This document shows, piece by piece, positions 29,388 to 39,255 of a stretch of 64,000 nucleotides of DNA. A model generated the notes under the pieces. That model was not told the origin of the DNA. It saw only the letters and a list, made by a program, of their open reading frames with translations, and did not search any database. How positions within the stretch are numbered: the stretch's first letter is position 1; each line of letters opens with the position of its first letter. A program made the translations under genes and the position numbers. This DNA comes from Neopusillimonas aromaticivorans (GTDB lineage Bacteria; Pseudomonadota; Gammaproteobacteria; Burkholderiales; Burkholderiaceae_B): contig NZ_CP128233.1 of NCBI RefSeq assembly GCF_030344915.1, positions 2,356,001-2,420,000 on the forward strand, read 5' to 3'.

Positions 29388-31024
29388 TCAGTCGTCTTGA
29401 ACGTTGTGACCCAGTGCGGCACGGGGTGCTGACCAGTTTTGCTGCCCGTGGCCTTCGTGCCCGATCTTGAAGACCGAAACCGAACGGTGCAATTCTGACG
29501 CTTGTTCGCGCAGGGCCTTAGTGGCCTCGGTGGTATCGCTCACCAGTGATACGTTTTTCTGGATCATTTCATCCATGGCCGTGATGGCCTGGTTGATCTG
29601 TTGCAGACCGATGGATTGCTCCTGGCTTGCGTTCGAGATTTCCTGAACCAGTGATGTCATGGCGTCGTTGTTCTGGACAATTTCGGACATGCGCTGGCCG
29701 GCATTCTCGACCTGGGCATTACCAATGGTGACCTTGTCGACCGAGTCGTTGATGAGGGTTTTGACTTCATTGGCCGCAGAGGATGAGCGCTGCGCCAGTG
29801 CGCGGACCTCTGAGGCAACGACGGCAAAGCCACGACCGGCCTCGCCGGCACGGGCGGCCTCAACGGCAGCATTCAGGGCCAGGATGTTGGTCTGGAAGGC
29901 GATGCTGTCGATGATGCCCACGATTTCGCTGATGCGCTCAGAGGATTCATTGATCTTGCGCATGGTCTCGACCACATCGTGAACGGCTGTACCCCCGCAT
30001 GAGCAACCGTGGTGGCTTTCTGGGCCATGGTTTCGGCGGCTTTGGCATTACCGGCATTCTGCTGAACGGTGGCGGTCAGCTCTTCGGTGGCTGCCGACGT
30101 TTCAATCAGGGCAGCCGCCTGTTGTTCTGTACGATCGGCCAGCTGGACGGCTTCGTCAGCAACGTGCACCGATTCTTCGGCGATGGTATCGGCGCGGGCC
30201 TTGATCTGCGAGATCAGGTTTCGCAAGTTGTCTTGCATATCGCTCAACTGGGCCAGCAGGTGAGCCACTTCATCGCGTCCGTGCGGGTGAATATCGTGGG
30301 TCAGGTCGCCGTTTGCAATCCATTTGGCTGACTGGTTGGCAGCTGCCATGCCGTTACGCAGGCGGCGCAGGCTGAGGATCATGAAAACGGTCATGGGTAC
30401 GGCACCCAGCAGTACAACCAGTGTGAACAGCAAAAGCGCCGTGTCAACGCGGGCAGCTGCTTCGTTGGCTTCGGTTTTGGCGCGTTGTGTCTGGTAGTCT
30501 TGCAAGGCTTTAAGCGCCTTGAGATTGGCCGCGCCTTCGGTGCGACCCGCCACCAGGAAAGCATTCATGACGGCAGGCGAGAAATCGTCTTTTTTAATGG
30601 CCTCGACGGCATCGTTGATTTTGGTGCGCCAGGCGTCACGGGCGTTTTTGGCGGCCTGTGTCAGGCGCAGCTCGTCACCCTCGGATACCATCTGGTCTAT
30701 CTTTGACCATAATTCACCGGCTAACTTCTGGTTGTTGGCAATGACATCAAGGTGCATGGCGGTCGGGTGGTCATGCAGCGTGAAGAGCGCCCCTTTGGGG
30801 TCGTGCTGAAAGGCCAGCAAAACGTTCAGCCGTGAGTCATAGAAATTGGCGGTCAGTGCGCTAACCATTTCTGCGATTTGCATGCGGTGGTCGTGTACCT
30901 GGACCAGGCTATCGCGCCCTTTGATAAGGCCGGTCGTGCCGATGACCATGACAATAATGAAAATCAGCCAGTAAATGCCGACGACCAGCCACATGCGCAG
31001 GTTAAGGGTTAAGCGATCTAACAT
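29388..31024 (-). CDS. Methyl-accepting chemotaxis protein (four-helix-bundle sensor), frameshifted
   Basis: A 545-residue chemoreceptor after repair. TM1 lies at about residues 10-35, a helical periplasmic domain at about 36-190, and TM2 at about 195-220 (LLLFTLVVLLGAVPMTVF). HAMP follows, then the signalling domain with tip VGIIDSIAFQTNILALNAAV. The two frames join near 29991-29995 when one G (minus strand) is added to a G5 run, giving HAGGTAVHDVVETM. The sensor lacks the large Cache domain of the first receptor and resembles TarH/4HB types. The ligand is unknown. Confidence 0.88.
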
Positions 31025-31266
31025 TTGTTGTATTCAGTAAAAGTTGGCGATATTGCAAGTTTAGTAAGTAATAGTGACCGTTGCACAGCACGATTTGAGG
31101 TCGGCTTGATTAAAGTCACTTAAACCTTAAGCCCTGCTGAATTTTCAGAGGTCATGTCGCTTAAAACTGACAGCGGCTGATGGAAAGGTTCTGCCCGGAG
31201 AGCACCGGCCCGGCTGGAAAGTGCTGGTGAGTGTAGCCCGGTGACTTACGGGTGTTAACCAGCCTT

Positions 31267-32216
31267 TTATGGGTGCAGTTCGGTATAAAAGCTGTCGTCG
31301 ACCAGTGTTCTGGATACCGGGGCAAACAGGTCTTGCCACATACGATAGGGGTCGTCGAACACGTGTCCGGACAGTTCCCGATCACCCAGAACAGTTTGCA
31401 GGTAGGCCAGCGCACCGTCAATTGAGAAAATGTTTTCCGCGTAGAAAATTCGTGTACCCAGATTGGCTTTGTCCAGAGCCGAGGCGACGATGGCTGTTTC
31501 AAGGTTGTTGCGTCGTGGCGTCATGGGGCCGGTAACCACGGCGATTGCTGCTGCCCATTCTTCGGCGGTGACGTTGGCCTGGATCTGGTCCAGGGTTTTT
31601 TCATCTCACGCACATGCCGTTGTCCGGCGGAAATGACCAACGCGTCGATAACAGGGCGGGTCGATTGCAGTGTGGCCTTCACAACGTCCGGTGTGATCTG
31701 TCGCGTGGCAAGGGCCTGTCGGGTGGTCTGTTCAAGGGCTTCAAGCAGCAGGGTGATCTGCTGTTGCTCGGTGGTATCCAGCACTGTTTGTGTCAACGTG
31801 CCGCGCAGAGCCTCAAGGTTTGTCAGAAAGTGTTCGGCACGGTTCCAGCCGGCACCATCGCCTGCCTGTACTAGCTGCATCATCAGGCCATGAAAACCCA
31901 GGACCACATGCGAAATGCTTTTGATTTCGGTGTAATGGGTCAGAGTGACAGGATAGGTTTGCTGTTGTCGGCCACGTATGGCAGTAATGCCACTGTTCTG
32001 TACGACCAATACCAAAGGCTGGTTTTCCAGAACTTGCCTGGTGCGTTCCTGATACAGGCCCCGAAAGTTGGTATTCAGAGCCTCAAGACGCATGGCCGCG
32101 TTATCTGGCACATCACGTGCCAGGGTCGGCACGGGCGCTACCGTCAAAAAAATGGCAACGAGGGGCAGCCCTGCGGCCTGCCGGCAAAACCTGACGAAAA
32201 GACGCCCGATAGCCAT
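31267..32216 (-). CDS. Exported protein of unknown function, frameshifted
   Basis: I do not recognise the family. The N-terminus has a basic start and a hydrophobic stretch (AAGLPLVAIFLTVAPVPTLA) consistent with a signal peptide. The mature part is mainly predicted helical (NRAEHFLTNLEALRGTLTQT, LLLEALEQTTRQALATRQ). The last 90 residues are in another frame; adding one A (minus strand) to the A6 run near 31596-31601 joins EMKKTLDQIQANVTAEEW and gives 316 residues ending VSRTLVDDSFYTELHP. It starts 5 bp after the parvulin gene's stop, so the two are probably cotranscribed. Confidence 0.65.
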
Positions 32217-32221
32217 GGTGC

Positions 32222-32503
32222 TTAGTCTTGACGGCTGGTCACTTCGACCAGGTGGTAACCGAATTGAGTCTTGACGGGGCCCTGTACAACGCCGACCGGC
32301 GCACTGAATACCACTTCATCAAACTCGCGAACCATCTGGCCACGGCCAAAAGTGCCCAGGTTGCCGCCGTCGCGCGATGACGGGCAGCGCGAGTTTTCTT
32401 TGGCGACCTGTGCGAAATCTGCGCCGTTTTCAATGGCTTGTTTAAGCTGGGTGCACTGGTCTTCGGTATCGACGAGGATATGGCGGGCTGAAGCTTGTGT
32501 CAT
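32222..32503 (-). CDS. Parvulin-type peptidyl-prolyl cis-trans isomerase
   Basis: A single-domain PpiC-like enzyme of 93 residues starting MTQASARHILV. Family features are RHILVDTEDQCTQL, FAQVAKENSRCPSS, GGNLGTFGRGQMVREFDEVVF and KTQFGYHLVEV. It has no signal peptide and should be cytosolic. The start at 32503 follows ACAGGAA; a longer frame to 32539 lacks a ribosome site. It lies directly upstream of the unknown exported protein. Confidence 0.92.
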   Translation of the reverse strand: MTQASARHILVDTEDQCTQLKQAIENGADFAQVAKENSRCPSSRDGGNLGTFGRGQMVREFDEVVFSAPVGVVQGPVKTQFGYHLVEVTSRQD

Positions 32504-32660
32504 GTTGGATTCCTGTAAACGTGGAAGTTGGCGGCACACGGGTATGCCATAAAAGGGTTGTGCAGGAAGTTTACATGACGTTGTCAGTTACCTGGTCAAT
32601 AGAGCGGGCGTTGCCGTTGTGGTCGGCCAGGTTCCGGGCCGGATCGGCGGTGGCAATATC

Positions 32661-32700
32661 AACGCAAAAATCCGGGCCGCAGCGCCGGATCTTTTGCGTT
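32661..32700 (-). terminator. Terminator of the autotransporter gene
   Basis: AACGCAAAAATCCGG faces CCGGATCTTTTGCGTT (one bulged C) around a GC-rich loop, 20-60 bp beyond the autotransporter stop. On the minus strand the stem ends in ATTTTTGCG. Confidence 0.6.
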
Positions 32701-32717
32701 ATGGCGTGGGTTGAACG

Positions 32718-35700
32718 TCAGAAAGCCCAACGTACATTAAGGCGGCCGTCAATAGCCTTGTAGCCGTTACCTAAACGGCCATTGACATCAAAACCCAATG
32801 ACAGTGTTTCAGAACGTTGCCATGTCAGGCCGGCCCCCAGCGAAGCGCTGTTGCGGGGCAGAATGGCATTTTTGGTGTCAAATGACTGGCCCGGCAGCGC
32901 GGCGAAACGAGCGGTCTGGACAACATTACGGTCTAGCCATTCGCGGTCCCAACTGGCGAACGCGTACGCATCCAGCGCACTGCCGTCATCAAGCGTGTGA
33001 CGCCAGATGGCGTTAAGGCCAAGGCTTGAACGCAGGGCATCAACCGATTGGCGCTCCAGCGCAAGGCGGGTTGCCTTGTCACCAGACTCGTCCAGGCCGG
33101 GACGTGACGCACGACTATACGCCAGGCTGACAAAGGGTCCGGCCGACAGCGCCGGCGTCAATTGCCAACGATACCCGGTGCCGGCGTCCATTGAAACGCT
33201 CTTGCCGGTCCAGTCTGCGCCATGCGAGGCGCGGTAACTGCCCACCGATACGGTGCGGTTCATTTCGCCGCGCTCAAGGCCCAGACGAAGACCGCCGTGG
33301 GCATGAATGCCTGTGCGTTGATCGGGCTGATACTCAAGCAGAGCCCCCAGACCGAAAGCCGTTGATTTGCCTTTGCCCGTCAGAGGGTCGTCCAGTCTGA
33401 CCGACTGTTCCGAGATGTCCAGATAAACCCCCGCCGATAGTGCGGGGTTGCTGTCCAGGGCCTTGCCCCCACCGATGACCAGACCGTAGGTCGTTGCGCG
33501 ATAGCCTGTATGGGTGTCGCGTGTCTTTTGTTCGCCCTCGGCGCCGAAGACCTGGGCGAACCCCGTCCAGGTTGTGCCGGTCTGGCGCAGGCCCTGGCCA
33601 AAGCCTTGACGGGCTGTGCTCATGATGTCGCGGTCACGTTGCACTGACGCTGCCATCAGGGCGCTATACCCTCCGGGCGCTGCCTGTGTCAGGGTGCGAG
33701 TGACCTCTGAGCCATCGGCCGCAGAAAAATCCAGTGCGCTGAACAAATGTTGTGCCGATGGCGCGCCGGCGTCGGCCAGCGCCTGGAGAGTCCGGGCAAC
33801 AGCCAGGTCATTGCTGTTGCCGGCATGACGGGTGTAGGCATTGCCGGGCCGTGTGGCAGTCAGACGCCAGCGCTGCCCGCCTTCGCTGCCGGCGGAGAAG
33901 CTCAGGGTTGGGGAGGTGGCGGCGACACGCACGGCATCAAAGTTGCCGTTAATTGAGGGGCCTCGATCAAGGAGCCGGTGGATACCGCCCAGGTGCTGGA
34001 GTACCAGTCGGGCTCTGCAGCAAGTTCGAGTGTACCGGCCAGGTCGACACGCCCGTTGACGGCGATGACGTCGTGTGTACCGGCAGCATCAAATTCGGCG
34101 TGCAGTCGGCCGGTGCTGGTCTGGCGGTAGTCACCGTTGATTGTCATGCGTCCGACCGAGTTGCCGGGAGCAATCGTGCCTGCGTTTTCAAGTGCGGTAC
34201 CGGGCGTCAGGTCGAAGTGCGCGGTGCCCGAAAGGGTTGCAGAAGGTTGTACCGTCGCTCCATGTACGGCATGACGTCCGGTCAGACGGGTGTGACCGCC
34301 GTCGAAGGCCAGTGTCAGGTTGGTGCTGCCGCGAATGTTGCCCGCGTAGGCCATAGCGAAACCGGTGTCTGCCAGGGTGTTGCCTTGCCTTGAGCATCGG
34401 CCTTTTTCCCGAACGACAGGGTGGTCAGGCGCAAATTGCCATTTTCATCCCGTTCGTTGTAACGCGACACAATATCGCCTTCAATACGGGCTCCGTCCAT
34501 CAGGTTGACCTGGCCAACGTAGGCATTGCCCGAAATGTAGATGGCCGCCTCGCGTCCGGCGATACGCCCGGAAATATCGGCCTGGCTGACCAGTGGCCCC
34601 TGCAGTTCAGGCAGAAGCGGGGCAGGGTCATTCGCGATGGTACGAATCCATGAGCCTCGGTGTTCAACAGCGTTGCTCAGTGCATTTGAGCCAAAGTCAA
34701 AGCGCAGGCCAACGCCGTTTTCGCCCAGGGCTTCGATATCGCCGCGGTGTATCAGGGTATGGTTGCGTCCGTAGGCAAACTGGATGCCTTGGCCGTAGCT
34801 GCCATTACCATGCAAGCGTACGCCTGGGTCGATGATCAGTGTATTGCCTTCGCCATCAACACGTACCCCGGTTCCGCCTGGCCCGGTGGCCAGCAGGTCG
34901 GCGTTTTGGCGTACCCGGTTATGGCTGCCGTAGATGTGCAGGCCCAGACCCAGTAAAGCGGTACTGTACTGGCCGGGCAGGTAGGCTGTGCCTTCGGCAT
35001 TGCGGGCATAAAAGCCCTGTGTGTTCACAATGTCCAGGCCGTCACCGTAAATCGATCGGCCAAAGAATTTGGCCCGGTCAAGGGTGTAGCCGATATCTTG
35101 CACGACAGCCAGCTCGGCTTCCATGAAGGCGGTGTAGTTACGATAGTTCTGGTGGCTCATCATGCTGTTGCGCAGCTCGATGTGGCTCATGTAGTTGCGG
35201 TCAACTTCGGCATCATCCCCAAGCATTTTGACGGGTACGCCAGGCATCGCGCCCTGCATGACCTGCGTGATGTTCGGGCCTATCAGGTAAACGTCATCCC
35301 GGCGTGCGTCGAAGGCGTTCGGGTCGTAAGGGTTATAGCAACCTTCACACAAAATGGCTTGCCCCGGACGGGCAGGGCGACGGTTGTCGTCAACCAGCAG
35401 CCTGGCCCAGCTGTCCAGCCGATCCTCAAAATGAGGCTGGGGGTTGTCGAGTTCGTCGATAGGACGGCCGTCTGGCTCTTTGACCGAGTTGGCCAGGCCC
35501 AGGCCGTGGGCGATCTCGTGGATGGCAGTGTTGAAAACGTCATCTTTGCCGCTCAGGGGCGTCTGGCTGATGGTGTAGCGATCAGTGTAATCGCTTGGGC
35601 CCAGTCCAAAATAGCCGTGGGCGCCCCGCTCCAGATCTGCAGGATTGACCGATTGGCCCTGCAGGTTTTGCTGCATCAGGGAGTACGCTACCTGGGTACC

Positions 35701-36027
35701 GCTGGCCGTTGGTGAGCCTCCGAAGGCGTTGCCAGGTTCATCATCGGTGCCGATGTTGACGATGGTTGGCGGATTTGAGCCCTGCGGCTGGATGATTTCC
35801 GCCCAGTAGCCGATGCCCGCGAGAATATGGTCTTTGTAGATCGGGTTCCATGGCCAGGACGAACGGTTTGTCTCTGTGTAGGACCCATCATCCATATCGA
35901 AAAAGCGCACTTCAAATACGGTTTTCCTCCGTGCGTTTTCAACGGTACGGGTTTCAATAGCGTTGACGGCGACGTGGGGTGCGATCAGGCTTAGCGCGAG
36001 TGCTGTAGATAACGTTTTCAGTTTCAT
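32718..36027 (-). CDS. Autotransporter with zinc-metalloprotease-like passenger, two frameshifts
   Basis: About 1103 residues after repair. Signal peptide at 1-24 (MKLKTLSTALALSLIAPHVA). The passenger contains HEIAHGLGL at residues 170-178, an HExxH zinc site, though position 180, where metzincins have a third His or Asp, is Asn. From about 370 on the passenger becomes beta-helix-like with short repeats (TGVRVDGEGNTLIID, GVGLRFDFGSNALSN). The junction GTIAPGNSVGRMTINGDY is the typical passenger end, and the last 270-280 residues form the beta-barrel ending in RWAF. Two A runs (minus strand; near 34375-34376 and 33951-33952) each need one more A. ATG 36027 is chosen over TTG 36036. Predicted surface-exposed or secreted protease. 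Confidence 0.85.
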
Positions 36028-36271
36028 GATGACCAAGGCTGAAGTTTCTGGAGTGTGCCCGAATCAGCGATACGATGATCGTGCGGGCGGTTCTCGCCGC
36101 TTTTTGAAAGGGCATGGCTTGCGAGGCAGGCCTGACTGTTATAGAAAGTTTTTTCTGGCCTGAAACGGAATGTAAACAAAACGCCCCGAAGTCTCAAGGA
36201 TTTTTTGATAAATGCGTATGCCCCCGCAACGGGCAAGAGCGGCACACATCCGGGGATGAGTTCAAGAGCCT
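36028..36271. other. Upstream region of the autotransporter, no gene seen
   Basis: About 245 bases. A loose inverted repeat CAGGCC (near 36128) and GGCCTG (near 36158) flanks an A/T-rich core and could lie in the promoter. Short frames here have no family resemblance or ribosome site. Confidence 0.4.
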
Positions 36272-36287
36272 TGGCGGAAGCGGTGAG
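36272..36287 (+). repeat. 16-bp copy of tRNA-Ser 3' end (candidate att site)
   Basis: TGGCGGAAGCGGTGAG is identical to bases 37242-37257, the 3' terminus (CCA plus acceptor and part of the T-arm) of tRNA-Ser(UGA), in the same orientation and 970 bp away on the tRNA's 3' side. This is the geometry left by integrases that use a tRNA 3' end. Beside it is a 12-bp palindrome AATCAATTGATT (36319-36330) in A/T-rich sequence, as in att arms. The bracketed DNA holds only the toxin-antitoxin pair. Confidence 0.6.
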
Positions 36288-36472
36288 GCCGCCACTCGCT
36301 TCCCTATAAATCCAATAAAATCAATTGATTAGTATGGGCTTCAGGTTGTCATTATGGCATGGTTTCGTGGCATATTTGGATGATTGTCCTTACCGGCATT
36401 ACGCAATATGACAGAGCAATGCCTAATGAGGTCGATGTCCTGCTTTTCGGTCTTATTGCCTTACGCTGTACA

Positions 36473-36753
36473 TCAGCGCTTGGCTGCTGCGGCGTAGACC
36501 GCATTGCGTTCGCGCTTTCCGATGGCGACAACGACGACAACGACCTCTGCATCGCGTACCTCGTAAACTAGCCGATAGCCACTCGATTTCAGTTTGATTT
36601 TGTAGCGGTCGGCATGACCGAACAGCTTGGCAGCGGGTACGCGCGGGTCTTGCATACGCTCAGTGAGTTTTTCTTTAATTGTTCGCGCAGCGTGCTGTCG
36701 AGCTTGTGCCACTCTTTCAAGGCCTCGTCTTTGAACTTCAGCCTATAGGTCAT
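36473..36753 (-). CDS. RelE/ParE-family toxin, frameshifted
   Basis: A 93-residue toxin after repair. Start MTYRLKFKDEALKEWHKLD at 36753, and the RelE C-terminal part LKSSGYRLVYEVRDAEVVVV then AIGKRERNAVY. Adding one A (minus strand) to the A5 run near 36670-36674 joins EQLKKKLTERM. RelE toxins cleave mRNA at the ribosome. Its start overlaps the antitoxin stop by 11 bp, so translation is coupled. The break means the read encodes no working toxin, but the pattern is the same as in housekeeping genes. Confidence 0.88.
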
Positions 36754-36991
36754 CCAGAGAGACCTCAATTTCTGCCTGGCTTTGGCGGGCATCGGCAATA
36801 GCGTTCAGCTCAAGGTCTTCCAGTCGGGTCAGCAGGGCTTCATAGGCCTTTGCAGGGACACAATAGAACGCAGGCTCGTTGCGGTTGAGGATGACAACAG
36901 GCGACCCTTCGCCCGCCGCCACGGTGCCCATGGGGTCGCGCTTGAGTTCAGAAATGCTTGCCGTCGTTTCTGCAAGAACAGTGTGAGCCAT
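36743..36991 (-). CDS. Phd/YefM-family antitoxin
   Basis: An 82-residue antitoxin. The N-terminal DNA-binding fold is VLAETTASISELKRDPMG followed by VVILNRNEPAFYCVPAKAYE, the Phd/StbD type; the C-terminal acidic tail (ELNAIADARQSQAEIEVSLD) would wrap the toxin. It comes first in the pair, as usual, and probably represses the operon through the palindromes just upstream. Intact. Confidence 0.9.
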   Translation of the reverse strand: MAHTVLAETTASISELKRDPMGTVAAGEGSPVVILNRNEPAFYCVPAKAYEALLTRLEDLELNAIADARQSQAEIEVSLDDL

Positions 36992-37008
36992 GTAGAAATC
37001 CTTCCTAC

Positions 37009-37046
37009 GGTGCTATTAAAAGCACCTATGCTAGTTCTTTTAAAAG
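37009..37046 (-). promoter_or_regulatory. Operator-like palindromes before the antitoxin gene
   Basis: GGTGCT-ATTAAA-AGCACC (37009-37026) and CTTTTAAAAG (37037-37046) lie 18-55 bp upstream of the antitoxin start and share TTAAAAG. Such paired palindromes are usual operator sites for Phd-type autoregulation. The promoter itself probably overlaps. Confidence 0.55.
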
Positions 37047-37206
37047 TATTTTTCAATGAGTATAACCACTAGAGAGGAAGGTGGGGCTCGACACCCCAAT
37101 GCGGCCTGGGCCACCAGCCGGATGAGCGACGCTGCGCACAACTTTCAATAGCATCCTGAGTGTAATGACATACCGAATGGCATACTAAGAAAAATAGCCA
37201 ACAAAA

Positions 37207-37229
37207 AAGCCCTTGATTTTCAAGGGCTT
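37207..37229 (-). terminator. Terminator of tRNA-Ser(UGA)
   Basis: AAGCCCTTGA-TTT-TCAAGGGCTT is a perfect stem; reading the minus strand it ends in a T6 run (37208-37203), 13 bp beyond the tRNA. Confidence 0.85.
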
Positions 37230-37241
37230 AAATGAGAATAC

Positions 37242-37331
37242 TGGCGGAAGCGGTGAGATTCGAACTCACGAAGGGCGCAAACCCTTGCCGGTTTTCAAGA
37301 CCGGTGCATTCAACCGCTCTGCCACGCTTCC
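37242..37331 (-). tRNA. tRNA-Ser(UGA), CCA encoded
   Basis: Minus strand: acceptor GGAAGCG with CGCTTCC, discriminator G, encoded CCA (37244-37242). D-arm TGGCAGAGCGGTTGAATGCA, anticodon loop CTTGAAA with TGA, long variable arm (class II), T-arm GTGAGTTCGAATCTCAC. Its 3' end is duplicated at 36272-36287. Confidence 0.95.
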
Positions 37332-37438
37332 ATGCGTTTGCGATTGCAAGCCCGAAAGTGTAGCGTATGTCGTGTAAATTGTCACCTTGTATCGATGGTT
37401 GCATCGTAAACCCATCAATAAATTCAGGAGAACTCATC

Positions 37439-38417
37439 ATGAAAGCGGTTGAAATCAGTCGGCCCGGTGGTCCCGAAGTCCTGGTGCTCACAGAGCGTCC
37501 TGTCCCTGAGCCTGGCCCGGGTGAAGTGTTGATCAAGGTGTCGGCCGCCGGGATCAACCGCCCGGACGTTTTCCAGCGCGCGGGTAATTACCCTCCGCCG
37601 CCAGGGGCTTCCGATCTTCCCGGGCTGGAAGTCGCGGGTGAAATTGTGGGTGGTGATCCCGCAGCAGGAGGATTCACCCTGGGTGACAAGGTGTGTGCGT
37701 TGGTTGCCGGTGGGGGCTATGCTGAATATTGTGTTGCGCCGGCGTTGCAATGCTTGCCCGTGCCGCGCGGTTTTACCGACATCGAAGCTGCGGGTTTGCC
37801 TGAAACGTTTTTTACGGTCTGGAGCAATGTGTTTGATCGCGGCCAGTTGAAGGCAGGTGAAGCCTTGCTGGTTCACGGAGGGGCCAGTGGTATTGGCACT
37901 ACCGCTATCCAGCTGGCCGTGGCATTGGGGCATACAGTCTATGCCACCGCAGGGTCTGATGCTCGTGTCAAAGCGGTCGAGGCTCTGGGCGCAGCGAAGG
38001 GCATCAATTACCGTACCCAGGATTTTGTCGAAGAAATGCGCGTCCTGACTGAGGGGAGGGTGTGGATGTGATTCTGGATATGGTAGCCGGTGATTACATC
38101 GAGCGCGACTTGAAATGTCTGGCCGATGACGGCCGTGTGGTGATTATCGCGTTGCTGGGTGGTCCCAAGGGTACGGTTGATTTTAATCAGGTGCTGCGCC
38201 GTCGCCTCACAATTACGGGTTCAACCCTGCGCCCGCGCCCGGTAGGCTTCAAGGCAGCCATTGCAGCGGCTTTGCAAGAGAGGGTTTGGCCCCTGCTTGA
38301 ATCGGGAGAACTGCGTCCGGTCGTGCACGCCACTTTCCCCTTGAGCAAGCGGCCCAGGCCCATGCCATGATGGAAGCTGGCGACCACGTAGGTAAAATCA
38401 TTCTGACGGTTCAATAA
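37439..38417 (+). CDS. NAD(P)H:quinone oxidoreductase (zinc-free MDR, PIG3-like), two frameshifts
   Basis: Medium-chain dehydrogenase/reductase, 326 residues after repair. N-terminus MKAVEISRPGGPEVL, then AAGINRPDVFQRAGNYPPPP and GLEVAGEIV. The nucleotide loop is LVHGGASGIGTTAIQLA. Two breaks: a G is missing near 38056-38058 (GRGVDVILDMVAG) and a C near 38337-38340 (FPLEQAAQAHAMMEAGDHVG). No zinc-binding residues of alcohol dehydrogenases are seen. Likely reduces quinones or reactive carbonyls with NADPH. In related Burkholderiales this gene sits between pnp and tpiA; here a large accessory block separates it from pnp. Confidence 0.9.
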
Positions 38418-38489
38418 CTTGGCCGCTATACGGTCGTGGCTGATTCAAGCTACAATTGCGGGTTTTCTTTATCACAAGCCTGCAGGCCA

Positions 38490-39239
38490 ATGAATACAAC
38501 ACACGCTCGTCAACGTCTGGTTATCGGTAATTGGAAAATGAATGGCAGCCTGGCGGCTAACGCAGCGCTGTTGCAGGCCGTGCGCGCCGGTTCTGAAGCG
38601 CAAGCCGGTTGTCAGGTGGCAGTGTGCGTTCCGTTTCCGTATCTGGCGCAGGCTCAGGCCCAACTGTCGGGCGGTACGGTATCCTGGGGCGCACAAGACG
38701 TCAGCGTTCACGCCTCGGGTGCCTACACCGGTGAGGTCAGTGCCGGCATGTTGAATGATTTTGCGTGTCGCTGGGTTTTGGTGGGTCACTCTGAACGGCG
38801 CAGCTATCATGCCGAAACCGATGAGCAGGTCGCTCTAAAGGCAGCCGTGGCTTTGCAGGCTGGCTTGACGCCTGTGGTTTGCATCGGCGAAACCTTGCAG
38901 CAACAAGAGGCCGGTGAAACAGCGCAGGTCATCAGCCGTCAGTTGGGGCCCGTGCTGGCCTTGGGCGCTCAGTCCGTTTCCCGTATGGTCATTGCTTACG
39001 AACCCGTGTGGGCGATTGGTACAGGTCGTACCGCGACACCCGAGCAGGCTCAGGCAGTGCATGCGCTTGTTCGGCAGGCGCTTGAGGCTTTGGGTGTTGG
39101 GCAGGTTCAGGTGCTGTATGGGGGTAGTGTCAAGGCCTCCAATGCGGCCAGCTTGTTTGCCATGCCCGACATTGATGGTGCCCTGGTGGGTGGTGCGGCA
39201 CTGGTAGCCGATGAATTTTTAGGTATTGTGGCCGCGTAA
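38490..39239 (+). CDS. tpiA: Triosephosphate isomerase
   Basis: Interconverts dihydroxyacetone phosphate and glyceraldehyde 3-phosphate in glycolysis/gluconeogenesis. 249 residues, normal. Catalytic residues are visible: Lys in GNWKMNG, His in VGHSERR, Glu in AYEPVWAIGTG, and the phosphate-binding loop YGGSVKASN. ATG 38490 is used because it begins close to the conserved RQRLVIGNWKMN; a TTG/ATG-type extension to 38436 has no homology. Intact, and followed by secG 16 bp later. Confidence 0.95.
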   Translation: MNTTHARQRLVIGNWKMNGSLAANAALLQAVRAGSEAQAGCQVAVCVPFPYLAQAQAQLSGGTVSWGAQDVSVHASGAYTGEVSAGMLNDFACRWVLVGHSERRSYHAETDEQVALKAAVALQAGLTPVVCIGETLQQQEAGETAQVISRQLGPVLALGAQSVSRMVIAYEPVWAIGTGRTATPEQAQAVHALVRQALEALGVGQVQVLYGGSVKASNAASLFAMPDIDGALVGGAALVADEFLGIVAA

Positions 39240-39255
39240 GGCCCGGAGTAATCAA

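Noticed and set aside
29388..31080. Flagellar sigma28 promoters for the two chemoreceptor genes
   Set aside because: No TAAA-N15-GCCGATAA match was seen upstream of either gene on the minus strand.
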